In this document: in pieces, positions 20,593 through 31,896 of the stretch
How positions within the stretch are numbered: the first letter of the stretch is position 1
Layout of the letters: each line of letters begins with the position of its first letter
Source: UBA710 sp051645705
GTDB lineage: Bacteria > Bacillota_I > Bacilli_A > Mycoplasmatales > Metamycoplasmataceae
Length of the DNA: 64,000 nt
Reading direction: 5' to 3'
NCBI GenBank assembly: GCA_051645705.1
Contig: JBOFBU010000002.1
Span: 620,001-684,000, forward strand
The notes under the pieces: model-generated
Databases searched by the model: none
The model's input: only the letters and a program-made list of their open reading frames with translations
What the model was told of the DNA's origin: nothing
Made by a program: the position numbers and the translations under genes

Positions 20593-23538
20593 TTATTTAA
20601 TATTTTTTACTTTTGTAAAATCATAACTAGGAGCACTAGTTGTTTGGTTTTTGAAGAAGAAGTTAGGTGTATAAAATAAATCAGCACCACCCATAGCCAT
20701 AATGTTTTGATTTGTAAAACTATCATGAGCATAATCTCCTCAGAAAATACCAACAGGTCTTACCACTCCTTTATGGAGAATAGTTACTAATGAACCACTT
20801 CCCCCATGTCCTATTGGAAAATTAGGAAACATTAAACTATTTGACATACTATATCATTCTTCCCCGCCAAGACGAACAGCATCATATTGACTTAAATTAG
20901 GATCAGTATATCATTTAGTTCCTGATTTAATAGGAAGAGTTGTTGTTTGTGGAGTTCAAAATTGATTTCTTGTATAACTTTTAATAGTTCAAAAACCACT
21001 TGGATATCCTCCAACATAAAATGTTAAATCTTGAACATTTTCAAAAATTTCTTTAAATTCTTGTTCAGTATCAACTCAATCATATGTTAGATTTTTAGTT
21101 TTATTTACATGATCTTCTATATTAATACTTTCACCGTAAAGATTTTTACCAACTGTTTTAACTCTTAAAACAGCAAAGTCAATCATACTTCTATTTTTAC
21201 CATTAATATCGTAATTACTAGATGTATCAAGAGCTAAATCAACTAATTCAATTTCTCCTTGTGAAACATCAGCTGAATAAATAAAAGCACGGTCATTTAT
21301 ACTTAATTGTTTATCTCTTGCAAAATTTAATGTTATATCTTTGTGTCTCTGATCTTCTAATAAGTAAAATCCATGAACAGGTTTTTGTTTTGAATTAGGA
21401 AGTTTGGTTTTAGTAAGAATATTCCCAATTACGTGAATATTTGTTCCAAAATATGTTCATTCATTAGTTTTATCTCAATCAGGTTTAGGGTAATATCAAA
21501 TTGTTCCTGATTCTTCATATTCTTCATTATCAACTCAAACTGGTGAACTTATTCGAGCTGTTGTATTTTTATAAAAATCAACAACTTTTTGTTCATCAGC
21601 ACTTAATTTTGGAAATTCTGTTGGCTTTTGAGGAGTAGATGATAATCATTTAAAAGGATAATTAGATTTATCTATATTATCCCGATTTCTTTCAGGAGCA
21701 GCTTCACCTTCATTTTGTTGTCTTGGCATTCATTGAGGAACGGGATTAGCTCCTGTAGTAGGATTGGTTCCTCTTTCCGGTAAATTTCATCATGAATCTA
21801 ATTCATTTACTTGTGTGAATTCTCCTAATGAATAACCACTATTTGCTCTTAAAGTTATAGCTGTTTTATAAGTATTAATACTTGCTGAAAAATTATTCAT
21901 ATTTGAAGCTGTAATATTAGTAAAATATTTATTTAAAATAGAAAGTTTTTTATTTGGATCATTAAAATCACTAATATCTTGTTTTGTAATAGTTTTTGTT
22001 TTAGGAACTAATCCAATATTTAAAAAAGTAGGAGTAGTTGCATAACTAGAAACTATATTAGAAGTTATTTCAGGTACATTCGGACCATCAGTTGTTTGTT
22101 TGATGAAAATATAACCTTTTTTAGCTTTTAAAGTTATTTTATCATTTGTAGATATGATATCTGCTGAATCAAACTCGGTATATCAATCTGATTCTGGTTT
22201 AAAAAACTTTAATAAAATATTTAATTTTTCTTTTGGTGAAATCTTAGGATTTGTAATATTTTTAAAATCATCTTTAAATACTTTTTCTGGATATTGAACA
22301 GGTTTAATTAAAATTAATTTAGAAATACCTTTTACTTCATTTGATATTAAGACTGTTTTATCATTTGGAAAAATATAACCATAAGATCTATATATATGAA
22401 TAGTATCACGGAAATTTCCTAATAAAGGTTCAGTAATTCCTTTAATATTATCTATAGTAAGACCATCAAAAACTTTACTTAAAGCTTTCAATTTAATTTT
22501 ATTATCTTTACTTTTCATATCTTCTGCATCTTGATCAGTAAAAATAATTTCTCCTACTTTTGCACTAGCATTTATAAGAACTTTTTGTGCTTTTGGAAAA
22601 ACAACAGAATTTAATCTTTTAGAATTATCAGAAAAAACATATCCATTATTTGCTACTAAATAAATTTGTGTTAATTCAGGAATATAATCACTTTTTAAAT
22701 TTTTAATATTATCAATAGTAATTCCATCAAAAACTTTTGATAATATTTTTAATTTATCTTCATCAGGTGTATAACCACTATATATTTCTCTTAAATCTGG
22801 TTCAGTTAATGCAGGTCCTTCAACTTTTGTTTTTGCAGTAATATTTAATTTTTGATCACCTATAGGAGGAGGAGGAGTTACTTCCTCAAAAACTGAAAAA
22901 TTATTTGAAAATAATGTTGTAGATACATTATTAAAAATATATCCTTTAATTGCTGTTAATTTAATTTTTATAGTTGAATCGCTATTAGTTACTTTTTCAA
23001 TATTAAATAAATTAATATTTTTATCAGTAATTCCACCAAATATTTTTTCTAAAGATTTTATTTTAGCAGTATTATCAGAACCTAAAATATTATCCATATC
23101 TATTTTTTCTATTTTATCTATTTTATCTTTAACTGTAATAGCAATATTAATATTGTCTTTTGATAATACAGTATATAAAACATTTAAACTAGAAGGTTTA
23201 CCTTCAAAATAATAATCCTCAATCGCTTTAAGAATAATTTTATTTTCACTTTCATTTAAAGAATATAAAATTTTTGTTATATTTGTAGAATCTATTCCAG
23301 TAAATACTTTATTTAAAATGGTTTTTATTTCTTCTGTAATGTTTCCATTTTGCCCATTAGATTTTAAAATATTAAATTCATTTTGACTAAGTTCAATTGA
23401 ATCAACTTTTTTCTTAATTTTTAATTCTTTTTCATTTTGCACTACATTTTCTGATGTACAACTTATTACAGTTAAAATAGTTCCTGTAGCTAAGATAAGT
23501 GCAGGGAAAAGTAATAAATTAATTTTATTTTTCTTGAT
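20593..23538 (-). CDS. DUF31/MIP-family serine protease lipoprotein A, apparent ATC start
   Basis: About 981 residues: signal peptide with lipobox TVISC (C27), six Lipoprotein_17-like units (about 35-560), then a DUF31 trypsin-like domain as in mycoplasma immunoglobulin protease (MIP). Triad candidates are His702 (GTNIHVIGN), Asp787 (MIDFAVLRV) and Ser914 (GHGGSGSLV). The signal peptide is in frame only upstream of the first GTG, and the codon at the position of the paralogue's ATG, 5 bases after GGAGG, is ATC (23536-23538). Either ATC initiates or the gene is translationally silenced by one base change. Probably co-transcribed with protease B, 39 bases upstream. The substrate (host immunoglobulin) is inferred from the family. 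Confidence 0.85.
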
Positions 23539-23577
23539 AAAAACCTCCGATATATTTTTATATTTTTTTAAACTTAT

Positions 23578-26500
23578 TTAAGATTTTTTTAATTTTGTAA
23601 AGTCATAACCAGGAGCCCCAGTTTTTCTATCTTTAAAGTAAAAGTTAGGTGTATAAAATAAGTCGGCTCCAGTAAGATCTACAAAATTCAATTCATTTAA
23701 ATTCTTTTGAGCAAATGTTCCTCAAAGAATAGCTACTGGTCTTACCACTCCTTTATGAAGAATAGTTACTAATGAACCACTTCCTCCACCTCCAATTACT
23801 AAATTAGGAAGTAATATATTATTTGACATACTATATCATTCTTCGCCATCAAGTTTAACAGCGTTTCCTGCACTTAAACTAGCATCAGTATATCATTGAG
23901 TTCCACCCATAATAGGAAGAGTTGATGTTTGAGGAACTCAGTATTGATTTCTTGTATAACTTTTAATGGTTCAAAAACCACCTGGATATCCTCCAACATA
24001 AAAAGTTAAATCTTGAATATTTTCAAAAACTTCTTTAAATTCTGCCTCGGTATCAATTCAATCATATTTATTAATATCATTATTTTTATTTACATGTTGT
24101 TTAATATCAAAAGGTTTATTGAAAATGTCTTGCCCAACTGTTTTAACTCTAAAAACCGCAAAATCTAACATATTTCTATTTTTGCCATTAATATCATAAT
24201 TGCTACTTCTATCAAGAGCAAGATCAACTAATTGCATTTCATTTGCAGCAATATCCATTGAATATACAAAACCACGATCATTTACACTTGCTTGTTTATC
24301 TCTTGAAAAATTTATTCTTGCATATCTATGTCTATCATCATCTTTTAAATAAAATCCATGAACTGGAGTTTGATTACTAGTGATAGGTGGATTTTTTGTA
24401 ATTAAACTACGAATTACGTGAATATTTGTTGCAAAATATGTTCAAGTATCATCAGTTTCTGTTGCAGGTCTAGGATAATATCAAACTGTTCCTGATTCTT
24501 CATATTCACCATCAGGATCATCAGGATTAATAGCTGGCACAGTTATTCGAGCTGTTGTATTTTTATAAAAATCAACAATTTTTTGTTCGTCAGCATTTAA
24601 AGTTGGAAATTGTGTTGGATTTGTTGGAGAAGAAGATAATCATTTAAATGGATAATCATTTAACCTCTCTTTATTTTTAAGAGGACCAGCTTCGTATTCG
24701 TCTTGTTGTCTTGGCATTCATTGATGAACAGGATTAGGTCCAGTTGTTGAATTAATTTCTTTAGCTGGTAAATTTCATCATGAATCTAAACTATCAATTT
24801 GAGTATATTTTCCTAATGAATATCCATTATTTGCTTTAATAGATATAGCTGTTTTATATTGATTAATACTTGTTGAAATATTATTAATATTTGAAGCATC
24901 TATATTTTTAAAATATTTCTTTAAAACAGAAAGTTTTTTACTTGGATTATTAAAGTCAGTAATATCTTGCTTAGTAATTGATTTAGTATCAGGAACTAAA
25001 TCGATACCAAGAAATTTAGGAGAAGGAGCAAAATTTGTAACGGGTCCAGAAGTTATTTCATAAACATTTTTACCATCATGTGTTTGAGGAATAAAAATAT
25101 AACCTTGTTTAGTTTTTATAGTTATTTTATTTGTAGTTGTATTAATATTTTTAATTTCTATAAAATTAAATTGTCTATCATCTTCTAAAGAAGGTGTAAA
25201 AAATTTTGTTAAAATTTTTATTTTGTATTTATCAGGAATTTGAGGATCTTTTAAACTAGTAAAATCTTCTTTAAACACTCCTGATGGATATTCCACACTT
25301 TTAATTAAAACTTTTTTAGAAATTCCTTTTAATTTACCAGATTCTATTCTTGTTTTATTATTATCAAAAACATATCCAGAACCTGAAAATGCAATTACTG
25401 CATCGCCACCATTATTTACTGCCGGATCAACAACACCATTAATATTATCTAATGTAAGTCCATTAAAAATCTTGTTTAAAGTTCTTAATTTAATTACTTT
25501 ATCTTGACTTTTCATGTCTTCGACATCTTGATCACTAAAATCAACTTCAGTAGATTTTGCTGTAATGCTTATAGTAACTTTTGGAGCTCTTGGGAAAGTA
25601 ATAGAATCTAATTTATTAGTTCCATTAGCAAAAACATATCCTTGTTTTGTTGTTAAATTAACTTGAGTAAAACCTGTATAATCAAAAGTTTGTATATGTT
25701 TAATTGTTTCTTTATCAATTCCATCAAATAATTTATTTAAATATTTAATTTTATCTTCGATAGGAGTAGCTCCATGTCTAATGGCTCTTAATTCTGGCTC
25801 AGTCATCGGACCACCAACTACTGCTTTTTTAGCTGTAATATTTAATTTTACAGTAACAGTAGGAGGGGGATCTGGAGGAATTACTGGTGGAGGATCGGGA
25901 ATAATAGGAGGAGGAACTACTTCTGGAGTAGAAATTGAAAATGGATTTGAAGTTATAGATTGTTCTGTATTATTAAAAATATATCCCGAATTAGCATTTA
26001 ATTTTATAGCAGCAGTTTTATCGGTATTATCTATTCTTTCAGTATTTAATGAAAGAACATTTTTATCATCGATACCATTAAATAATTTACTTAAAGATGA
26101 TACTTTTTTAGTATTATCTTTACCTAAAATATTTTCAATATCTTTGTTTTCAATTTTATCTTTAATTTCTTTAACTGAAACAGAAATATTTACTATTTCT
26201 TTTTGTATAGTATATTTAACATCCAAAGTAGTTAATTTTTCTTCACCAAAATAATAACCTTCAATTGGAGAAATTGATATTTTATTTTGATTTTCATCCA
26301 AATAAAAAAGAATCATTTTAATATTTGTAGAATCAATTCCATCAAACATTTTATCTAAAATTAATTTAACTTGTTCTGTAATAACATTATTTTTAGGTTT
26401 TAAAATATTTAATTCATTTTGATTAAGTTCAATTGAATCAACTTTTTTCTTAATATTTAATTGTTTTTCATCTTTAATTACATTTTGAGATGTACAACTT

Positions 26501-26580
26501 ACAACTGTTAAAACAGCTCCTGTAGTTAAAGCGATAGAAGAAAATAGTAAAAAATTCATTTTATTTTTTAGTTTTTTCAT
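23578..26580 (-). CDS. DUF31/MIP-family serine protease lipoprotein B
   Basis: 1000 residues and a close paralogue of the adjacent gene. A signal peptide with lipobox TVVSC (C29) is followed by about six Lipoprotein_17-like units, with a proline-rich linker between units 2 and 3 (PPPIIPDPPPVIPPDPPP). A DUF31 protease domain follows, with triad candidates His721 (ATNIHVIRS), Asp806 (MLDFAVFRV) and Ser934 (GGGGSGS). The start is ATG 26580 with GGAGG 5 bases upstream; the in-frame TTG 12 bases earlier lies before the ribosome binding site and is unlikely. Many UGA codons encode Trp. MIP proteins cut immunoglobulin captured by a partner (MIB); whether that holds here is inference. Confidence 0.88.
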
Positions 26581-26975
26581 AAAAACCTCCAAATATGTTT
26601 TTCATAAACATACATAATAATTATAATAAAAACGACAAAAAAATAATATAAAAATATTTTATATTATAAAAACAATCAATACATAAGTAAAAATTATTAA
26701 TCATAGTATAACATTTTTTTTAAATTATTTTCAAAAAATTTTTATTTTTTTAAAATAGTTAAATTAAATTTGAAAAAACCTAATTTTTTAAAGCTTTATT
26801 AAATGTATTTATAAATATTTATTTTTTAATTTTATTAATTAAATAAAATAAAAATTAAATAAGATTTATAAAAATATTATTGATATTAATTACAATAAAA
26901 TATAAGTTTTTTAATAGATTCTATTTCTATTAAATTTAGTTTATAAATAATAATTGATATAATTTATATGATATT
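26581..26975. other. 395-base AT-only intergenic region with divergent promoters
   Basis: The gap between protease B (minus) and the next lipoprotein (plus) is more than 90 percent A/T. I see no gene or RNA in it. It contains the GGAGG site of protease B at its left end and, at its right end, TATAAT (26958-26963) 12 bases before the lipoprotein ATG. Confidence 0.6.
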
Positions 26976-29777
26976 ATGAAAAAAAAATTATTAACATTAA
27001 GCATATCATCCTTAGTTATATTTTCTCCATTTTCTCTTATTTCTTGTCAAGGAATTAATGAAGAAACAAGAATTTCTCTTCCTATATTAAAAAATGATTT
27101 GCCATATACTACTTTAACATCACAAGAATATTTAGACAAACTGGAAAATATGTCTCTTACAAATAAACTATTAAATCTTTTTGATTCAAATTCACAATTA
27201 AATGAAAATAATACTCAAGATTTAACTATTGTTTTAGAAGGGAATAAGCTATCAATAAACATTATTTTAAAAAGTGAATATATTTTTAACAATAATGAAA
27301 GAACTTTTAAAATTAAAACTAATGATTTTAAAGATTCATCATTACCTGGAGCGATAACAATTAAAATTCCTGAATTATTAATAAACCTTCCTTATGCTAC
27401 TATGACTATTTCTCAATTTCATGATCAATTAGAAAAAGAAACTTTAGAACAAAAAATAATAACTCTTTTTGGTTCAACAGCCGAAATTAATGGAAAAGTT
27501 TTTTCAATTAATAGTGCTATAAATCAAATAAATAAAACAAGACTTAATATTGGTATTACATTAAAAAAAGAATACATTTTTGATAACGGTAATAATTTCC
27601 ACTCTTTAGAAACTAAGGATTTTTTAGATAAACCAATTATTACTCCTCCACCTAATTTAATAGTGATTAATGATCCTCAATTATTAACTATACTTCCTTA
27701 TAAATCTAAAACTGTAAATGAACTTTATAATGAATTAAATAATTTAGCTATTGAAGGAAAAATTAAAAGATTATTTAATTTAAATAATGAATTAACATTA
27801 AATAATGTAAATGATATTTTATTGCAAATAGAAAATCGAAAACTGAAAATAACTATTATATTAAAAGATAATTTTTTATTTAAAAGCAATAATAATAAAC
27901 AATTGGTTATTTTAACAAATGATTTTTTAATAAAAAAAATTAAGTATCCTTCATTAGCGACAAATTTTCCGTATACAACAATGAATTCCTTTCAATTTCA
28001 ATCTTTTGTAACTCAAAAATCAACAGTAGAACAAATTGAATATCTTTTTGGAGGAACTACTGATCTTCAAGGAGATCAAATTCTTGGTTCAATTGGTCTT
28101 TTGCCAATGAATAACAATCTTACAATAATGGTAAGTTTAGAATTAAAAGAAGGTTTTGTATTTGATGTAATTGGAAACCCTAGTGAAGTAAATTTAGAAA
28201 CTATGGAATTTTTACCAATAGTTAATGATATTCCTATTAACAATAATTTATTTATAAATAATGCTAATTTTAAAGATATTGCTAATGCTTTATCTTTAAC
28301 TAAAAACGAATCACTTTTTAAATTAAATAATGATATTTTGTTAGAAAGAATAAAAAAAGATCCTTCTGTTTCTAGCAAGGTTAATAAAATAGAAATAGTA
28401 AATGGAAATACTGAAAAACAAAATCCATTTATAGAATTAAAAATAAATGATAATCCTGATACATTAAAAATAACAGGTTTTAATGTTTTATCTGAACCGG
28501 AATTTTTGCAAATTTCTCAACAACAATATTTAACAAAATTTGAAATTAATAATAATGAATATTTTAAAAATCTTATAACTGAAGAAAATATTAAAAATAA
28601 AATAATTGACCCTAATTTATTATTTTTAATTTCATCAGAATTGCAAATAGGAAATGTAGTTTCAGGAAAAGTTTTTAATAAAGAAATTTTAATTCAATAT
28701 AAGGATTTTATTTCAATAAAAGATGTTTTAATAAAACCTAATAATTTATCTAAAAATTGAGAAGCAGAAATTGATTTTGTCTTGCAGGTTTCTTTTAGTA
28801 ATTATTCTTTTACAAATGGAAAATGGGAAGCTAAATCTACAAAAACAAAAGAGTTTAAAAGAAATAAAAACAACCAATTTAAGTTTTTCCTTCCGCAAGA
28901 AAAAGATGGATTACAATATTTACTTAATAATTTAAAAGAAAAAACTAATATAAATAAAGATCAATTTAGTTCATATTATTTTGCAAGAGCAAAAGAAGAT
29001 AAAGGTAATTTTTGAAGTGCTAATTTATTAGAGTTTAACCAAGATATTATAAAAACTTATTTTCCTATTTCTAATTTTGAAATTATTAATTCAGATGGTA
29101 ATAGCGGATTTTTTAATTCTATTAATTATAATGACCAAACAGGAGTATTAGAAATAGATGCTTTTTTATTTGATAAAACAACAGACACTATTCATTCAGA
29201 ATTAACAAGTAAAACATATGCAATTTCTGGATTTAAAAAATTAGAAAATTATATTGCAAGCAATAATAGTCAACAAAACAATTTTTTATCACTTAGACCT
29301 AATGATAAAGAACAAAGTTTCATTAACAAACTTAAAAAATATAATATTAATTTTAATAGTTTAAAACTTAATGAAGAAATACAAATTCAGGAATCTTCTG
29401 ATGATAATTTAAAATTATTTTTTCCAAGAAAATCAACGCTATTATTTAATGAACAAAATACAACATCTAAATGAAGTACAAATATTTTTAATAATTATAT
29501 TTTTACAGCTCTAGGTAGAACATTTGATAGCATTCAAAGTGCAAATCAAATATTAAGTGAAAGAAATGGTATTTTTAAAATAAATGATAGTTCTGGTTTC
29601 TATGTTAGATTTCTGTCTTTAGAAAAAAATAATAATTTTTTTACTGTTAAAAAAATAAGTAATACTCAATATGAAATAAAACAAATATTTTCATATAATA
29701 TAAATCAAAATAATACAACAAGCACTATTGATAATGTTAGATTAGTATGATTTTTAGCAAGTTCAAAATTAAATTAA
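26976..29777 (+). CDS. Surface lipoprotein (LppA/P35-like C-terminal region), four N-terminal repeat units
   Basis: A 933-residue lipoprotein, lipobox SLISC (C24). Four tandem units of about 85-95 residues follow, each beginning with an LPY/FPY motif (NDLPYTT, INLPYAT, TILPYKS, TNFPYTT) and ending in an (Y/F)xF...DF or EF strand. The remaining 530 or so residues are homologous to the lipoprotein at 18570, including a GVLEIDAFLFDKTTDTI...YAISGFKKL segment. Relative to that paralogue the main difference is four units instead of one. No Shine-Dalgarno is seen, and TATAAT lies just before the start. A strong terminator follows at 29801. It is divergent from protease B. Confidence 0.8.
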
Positions 29778-29800
29778 AATAGAGATTAAATAAAGGATAT

Positions 29801-29832
29801 AAAAAAACCTATATTATAATATAGGTTTTTTA
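29801..29832. terminator. Perfect palindromic terminator
   Basis: A 20-base perfect palindrome (29807-29826) is flanked by A6 on the left and T6 on the right. It ends the lipoprotein transcript and can also end the tRNA transcript arriving from the right. Confidence 0.8.
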
Positions 29833-29849
29833 GTCATAAATATATGAAA

Positions 29850-29926
29850 TGGCGCGCTCGGAAGGACTTGAACCCTCAACCTTTTGGGCCGTAACCAAAC
29901 ACTCTATCCAATTGAGCTACGAGCGC
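29850..29926 (-). tRNA. tRNA-Arg (anticodon ACG)
   Basis: A 77-base cloverleaf on the minus strand: acceptor GCGCTCG/CGAGCGC, anticodon loop TTACGGC with ACG (A34 probably modified to inosine), TTCAAGT T-loop, discriminator G and an encoded CCA. Confidence 0.95.
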
Positions 29927-29930
29927 GTTT

Positions 29931-30004
29931 TGGAGGTACCAACCGGATTCGAACCGGTAATCAGGGTGTTGCAGACCCATGCCTTGCCGTTTGGCTATGG
30001 TACC
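29931..30004 (-). tRNA. tRNA-Cys (anticodon GCA)
   Basis: A 74-base cloverleaf on the minus strand: acceptor GGTACCA/TGGTACC, anticodon loop CTGCAAC, T-stem ACCGG/CCGGT, discriminator T and an encoded CCA. It is 4 bases upstream of tRNA-Arg and probably in one transcript with it. Confidence 0.95.
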
Positions 30005-30032
30005 ATTAAAAATAAATAACTATTTTATTATA

Positions 30033-30851
30033 CTAAAAATTATCATAGTCTTTTTGTAGTATTTTTGCAACTCCCCCATTTTTATAATTAGGACCAATAT
30101 TTTTAACCAATTCTTTTAAATATTTAGAAGAATTTCCCATTGCTATTGTTGTATATAAAAATTTTATTGTAGAAGCATCATTTAAAGAATCTCCAATATG
30201 AACGGATTTATTATTGTCTAAAGCAAGCACATCACATAAAAAATTAGCAGCAATACCCTTTGTTGCAAAAAGAGATGTAATTTCAATTACATAATCATCA
30301 CCTGATAAACAATATGATAAAGAAGGAAACTCTCTTTTTAAAACAGAATATATGTCAAACATTTTTCTCTTTAAAGAACCTGCTAAAACAATTTTATGAA
30401 TTTCCTTATTTTCGATATTTAAATGTTTAAAAGAAAAAAATTTCTTAGAAGAAAATATTTTCGCTAACTTTAGCGCAAATCTTCTTGAGTATAATTTTTT
30501 TTCAGAATTTATAATTACAACTAAATTATGTCTTTGAGCAAATTTTATTATTTTTATCGCTTCAGAATGTTCAATTAAAACTTCTAATATTTTTTTTCCG
30601 CTTTTATCAACAATTAATGCTCCATTTTGACAAATGGCATAATCGATATTAGTTAGTTGCATAACTTCTTTAACGACTTTTCCGTATTTTCTTCCTGTTG
30701 AAATAAAAATTTTCGAGTTTATTTGTTCTTTTTTTATGGCTTCAAAATTTTTATTAGAAATTGAATTTTTTTTACTATCTAATAATGTTCCATCTAAATC
30801 TAAAAAAATAGCATCTGGATGAATATATTTACCCTTAAAGTTGATTCTCAA
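30033..30851 (-). CDS. Cof-type HAD-IIB family phosphatase
   Basis: A 272-residue haloacid dehalogenase superfamily hydrolase. Motif I is FLDLDGTLLD near residue 17, motif II is KIFISTGRKYG, then comes a type IIB cap, and motif IV is VHIGDSLNDAS. Such Cof proteins remove phosphate from sugar phosphates or nucleotides; the substrate here is unknown. The start is probably TTG 30851, since no ATG precedes motif I in frame. It overlaps the end of the thioredoxin gene by 17 bases, pointing to one operon. Confidence 0.9.
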   Translation of the reverse strand: MRINFKGKYIHPDAIFLDLDGTLLDSKKNSISNKNFEAIKKEQINSKIFISTGRKYGKVVKEVMQLTNIDYAICQNGALIVDKSGKKILEVLIEHSEAIKIIKFAQRHNLVVIINSEKKLYSRRFALKLAKIFSSKKFFSFKHLNIENKEIHKIVLAGSLKRKMFDIYSVLKREFPSLSYCLSGDDYVIEITSLFATKGIAANFLCDVLALDNNKSVHIGDSLNDASTIKFLYTTIAMGNSSKYLKELVKNIGPNYKNGGVAKILQKDYDNF

Positions 30852-31146
30852 TTAATTTCACTCACTCTTCATAAGGTTTGAAACCAACAGAACTTTTTAT
30901 TAATTTTCCGTTTTTATATAAATGAACAGTAGGAGTTCCGGAAATATTTAATTTTCTTGCTTCGTCCATATGTTTTTTTATATCTACAATAATTAAATCT
31001 ACTTTAAAATCATTTGAAATTTCATTTAAAATCGGCTCAAGCATTATACAAGGTCCACAAGTCACTTGCATAAAATCAACAATAACTAATTTTTCTGAAT
31101 TTATATACTTTTCTAATTTTTCATTTTCATTTAAATTATGAATCAT
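30835..31146 (-). CDS. trxA: Thioredoxin
   Basis: A 103-residue thioredoxin. The active site is CGPC in DFMQVTCGPCIMLEP near residue 31, and the cis-proline loop GTPTVHLYKNGK is present. One UGA-encoded Trp lies near the C-terminus (YEEWVKL). The Trp usual just before the active site is replaced by Thr. The ribosome binding site is AAAGGAG. No thioredoxin reductase is seen nearby; the flavoprotein at 4224 lacks the cysteines for that job. Confidence 0.95.
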
Positions 31147-31191
31147 TTTTTTCTCCTTTAAATTTTATAAATAAATTATACAATGATAAAA

Positions 31192-31725
31192 TTATTTACA
31201 AGAAATTTGTTTTTCTTTTTTAAGTTCATTTATGATTAATTTAATTTTATTAGGATCAAAAAAATGATTTTCTTTAACAATAATTTCAGTAAGAATTGAT
31301 AAATTATCAAGAATTACTTTAATTAATTTTTTGTCATATCATTTTTCTGAATTAGTTTGAAATTCCTTATTATCAACTATATGAAAAATTTTATTAGGAT
31401 ACTTTTTAATATCTAAATCAAAATCAATATATTTTATTGTATTATCTTCAAAAATATAGGGAGAAGATAAGTTAGCATAAAAATAATTTCCATCTTCTTT
31501 AATTGTTACATTGTAATTAAAAAAGTATTTTTTATGGAAAAATCAAATAATAGGGTCATTTATTATATATTTAAATTCCTTAAGTTCAGATACCTTTGTT
31601 TTTAAAAGAAAAACACAAAGATAGGAATTATTTTCAAATAAAACCTTTGCTCCGTTTCATTGTTTATATAATTCTCCGTTATATTTATAACCCTGAATAT
31701 TGATAAAATCTTTGTACTTTTCCAT
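31192..31725 (-). CDS. DUF402 nucleoside tri-/diphosphatase (Ntdp family)
   Basis: A 177-residue protein closely resembling the Firmicute Ntdp/UPF0374 family (about 176 residues): INIQGYKYNGELYKQW at the N-terminus, then the FFHKKYFFN segment, EDGNYFYANLSSPYIFED, and the metal-binding YIDFDLDIKKYPNKI motif. The family hydrolyses nucleoside tri- and diphosphates. Three UGA-encoded Trp hide it from a standard-code scan. No Shine-Dalgarno is seen; a TAAAAT box lies 8 bases upstream of the ATG. It is probably co-directional with trxA. Confidence 0.85.
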
Positions 31726-31804
31726 ATATTTTAATTTTATCAATTAATAGCACTTTAAAATTTTAAAAAAATTTTTAAAATGTGTATAATTAATATTGAA
31801 ATTT

Positions 31805-31878
31805 GCGAGTATAGTTTAATGGCAGAACTTCAGCCTTCCAAGCTGACTATGAGGGTTCGATTCCCTTTACTCGCTCCA
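31805..31878 (+). tRNA. tRNA-Gly (anticodon UCC)
   Basis: A 74-base cloverleaf: acceptor GCGAGTA/TACTCGC, anticodon stem TCAGC/GCTGA, loop CTTCCAA, TTCGATT T-loop, discriminator T and an encoded CCA. A TATAAT box lies about 20 bases upstream. Confidence 0.96.
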
Positions 31879-31896
31879 AATCATTAATTTGACCAA

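Noticed and set aside
23440..23442. GTG as start of protease A
   Set aside because: It would remove the in-frame signal peptide and lipobox that match the paralogue, so the true start must lie upstream.
25781..26254. Plus-strand frame of 157 residues with Gly/Ser-rich start
   Set aside because: It is the antisense shadow of protease B; the Gly-rich part mirrors its proline linker.
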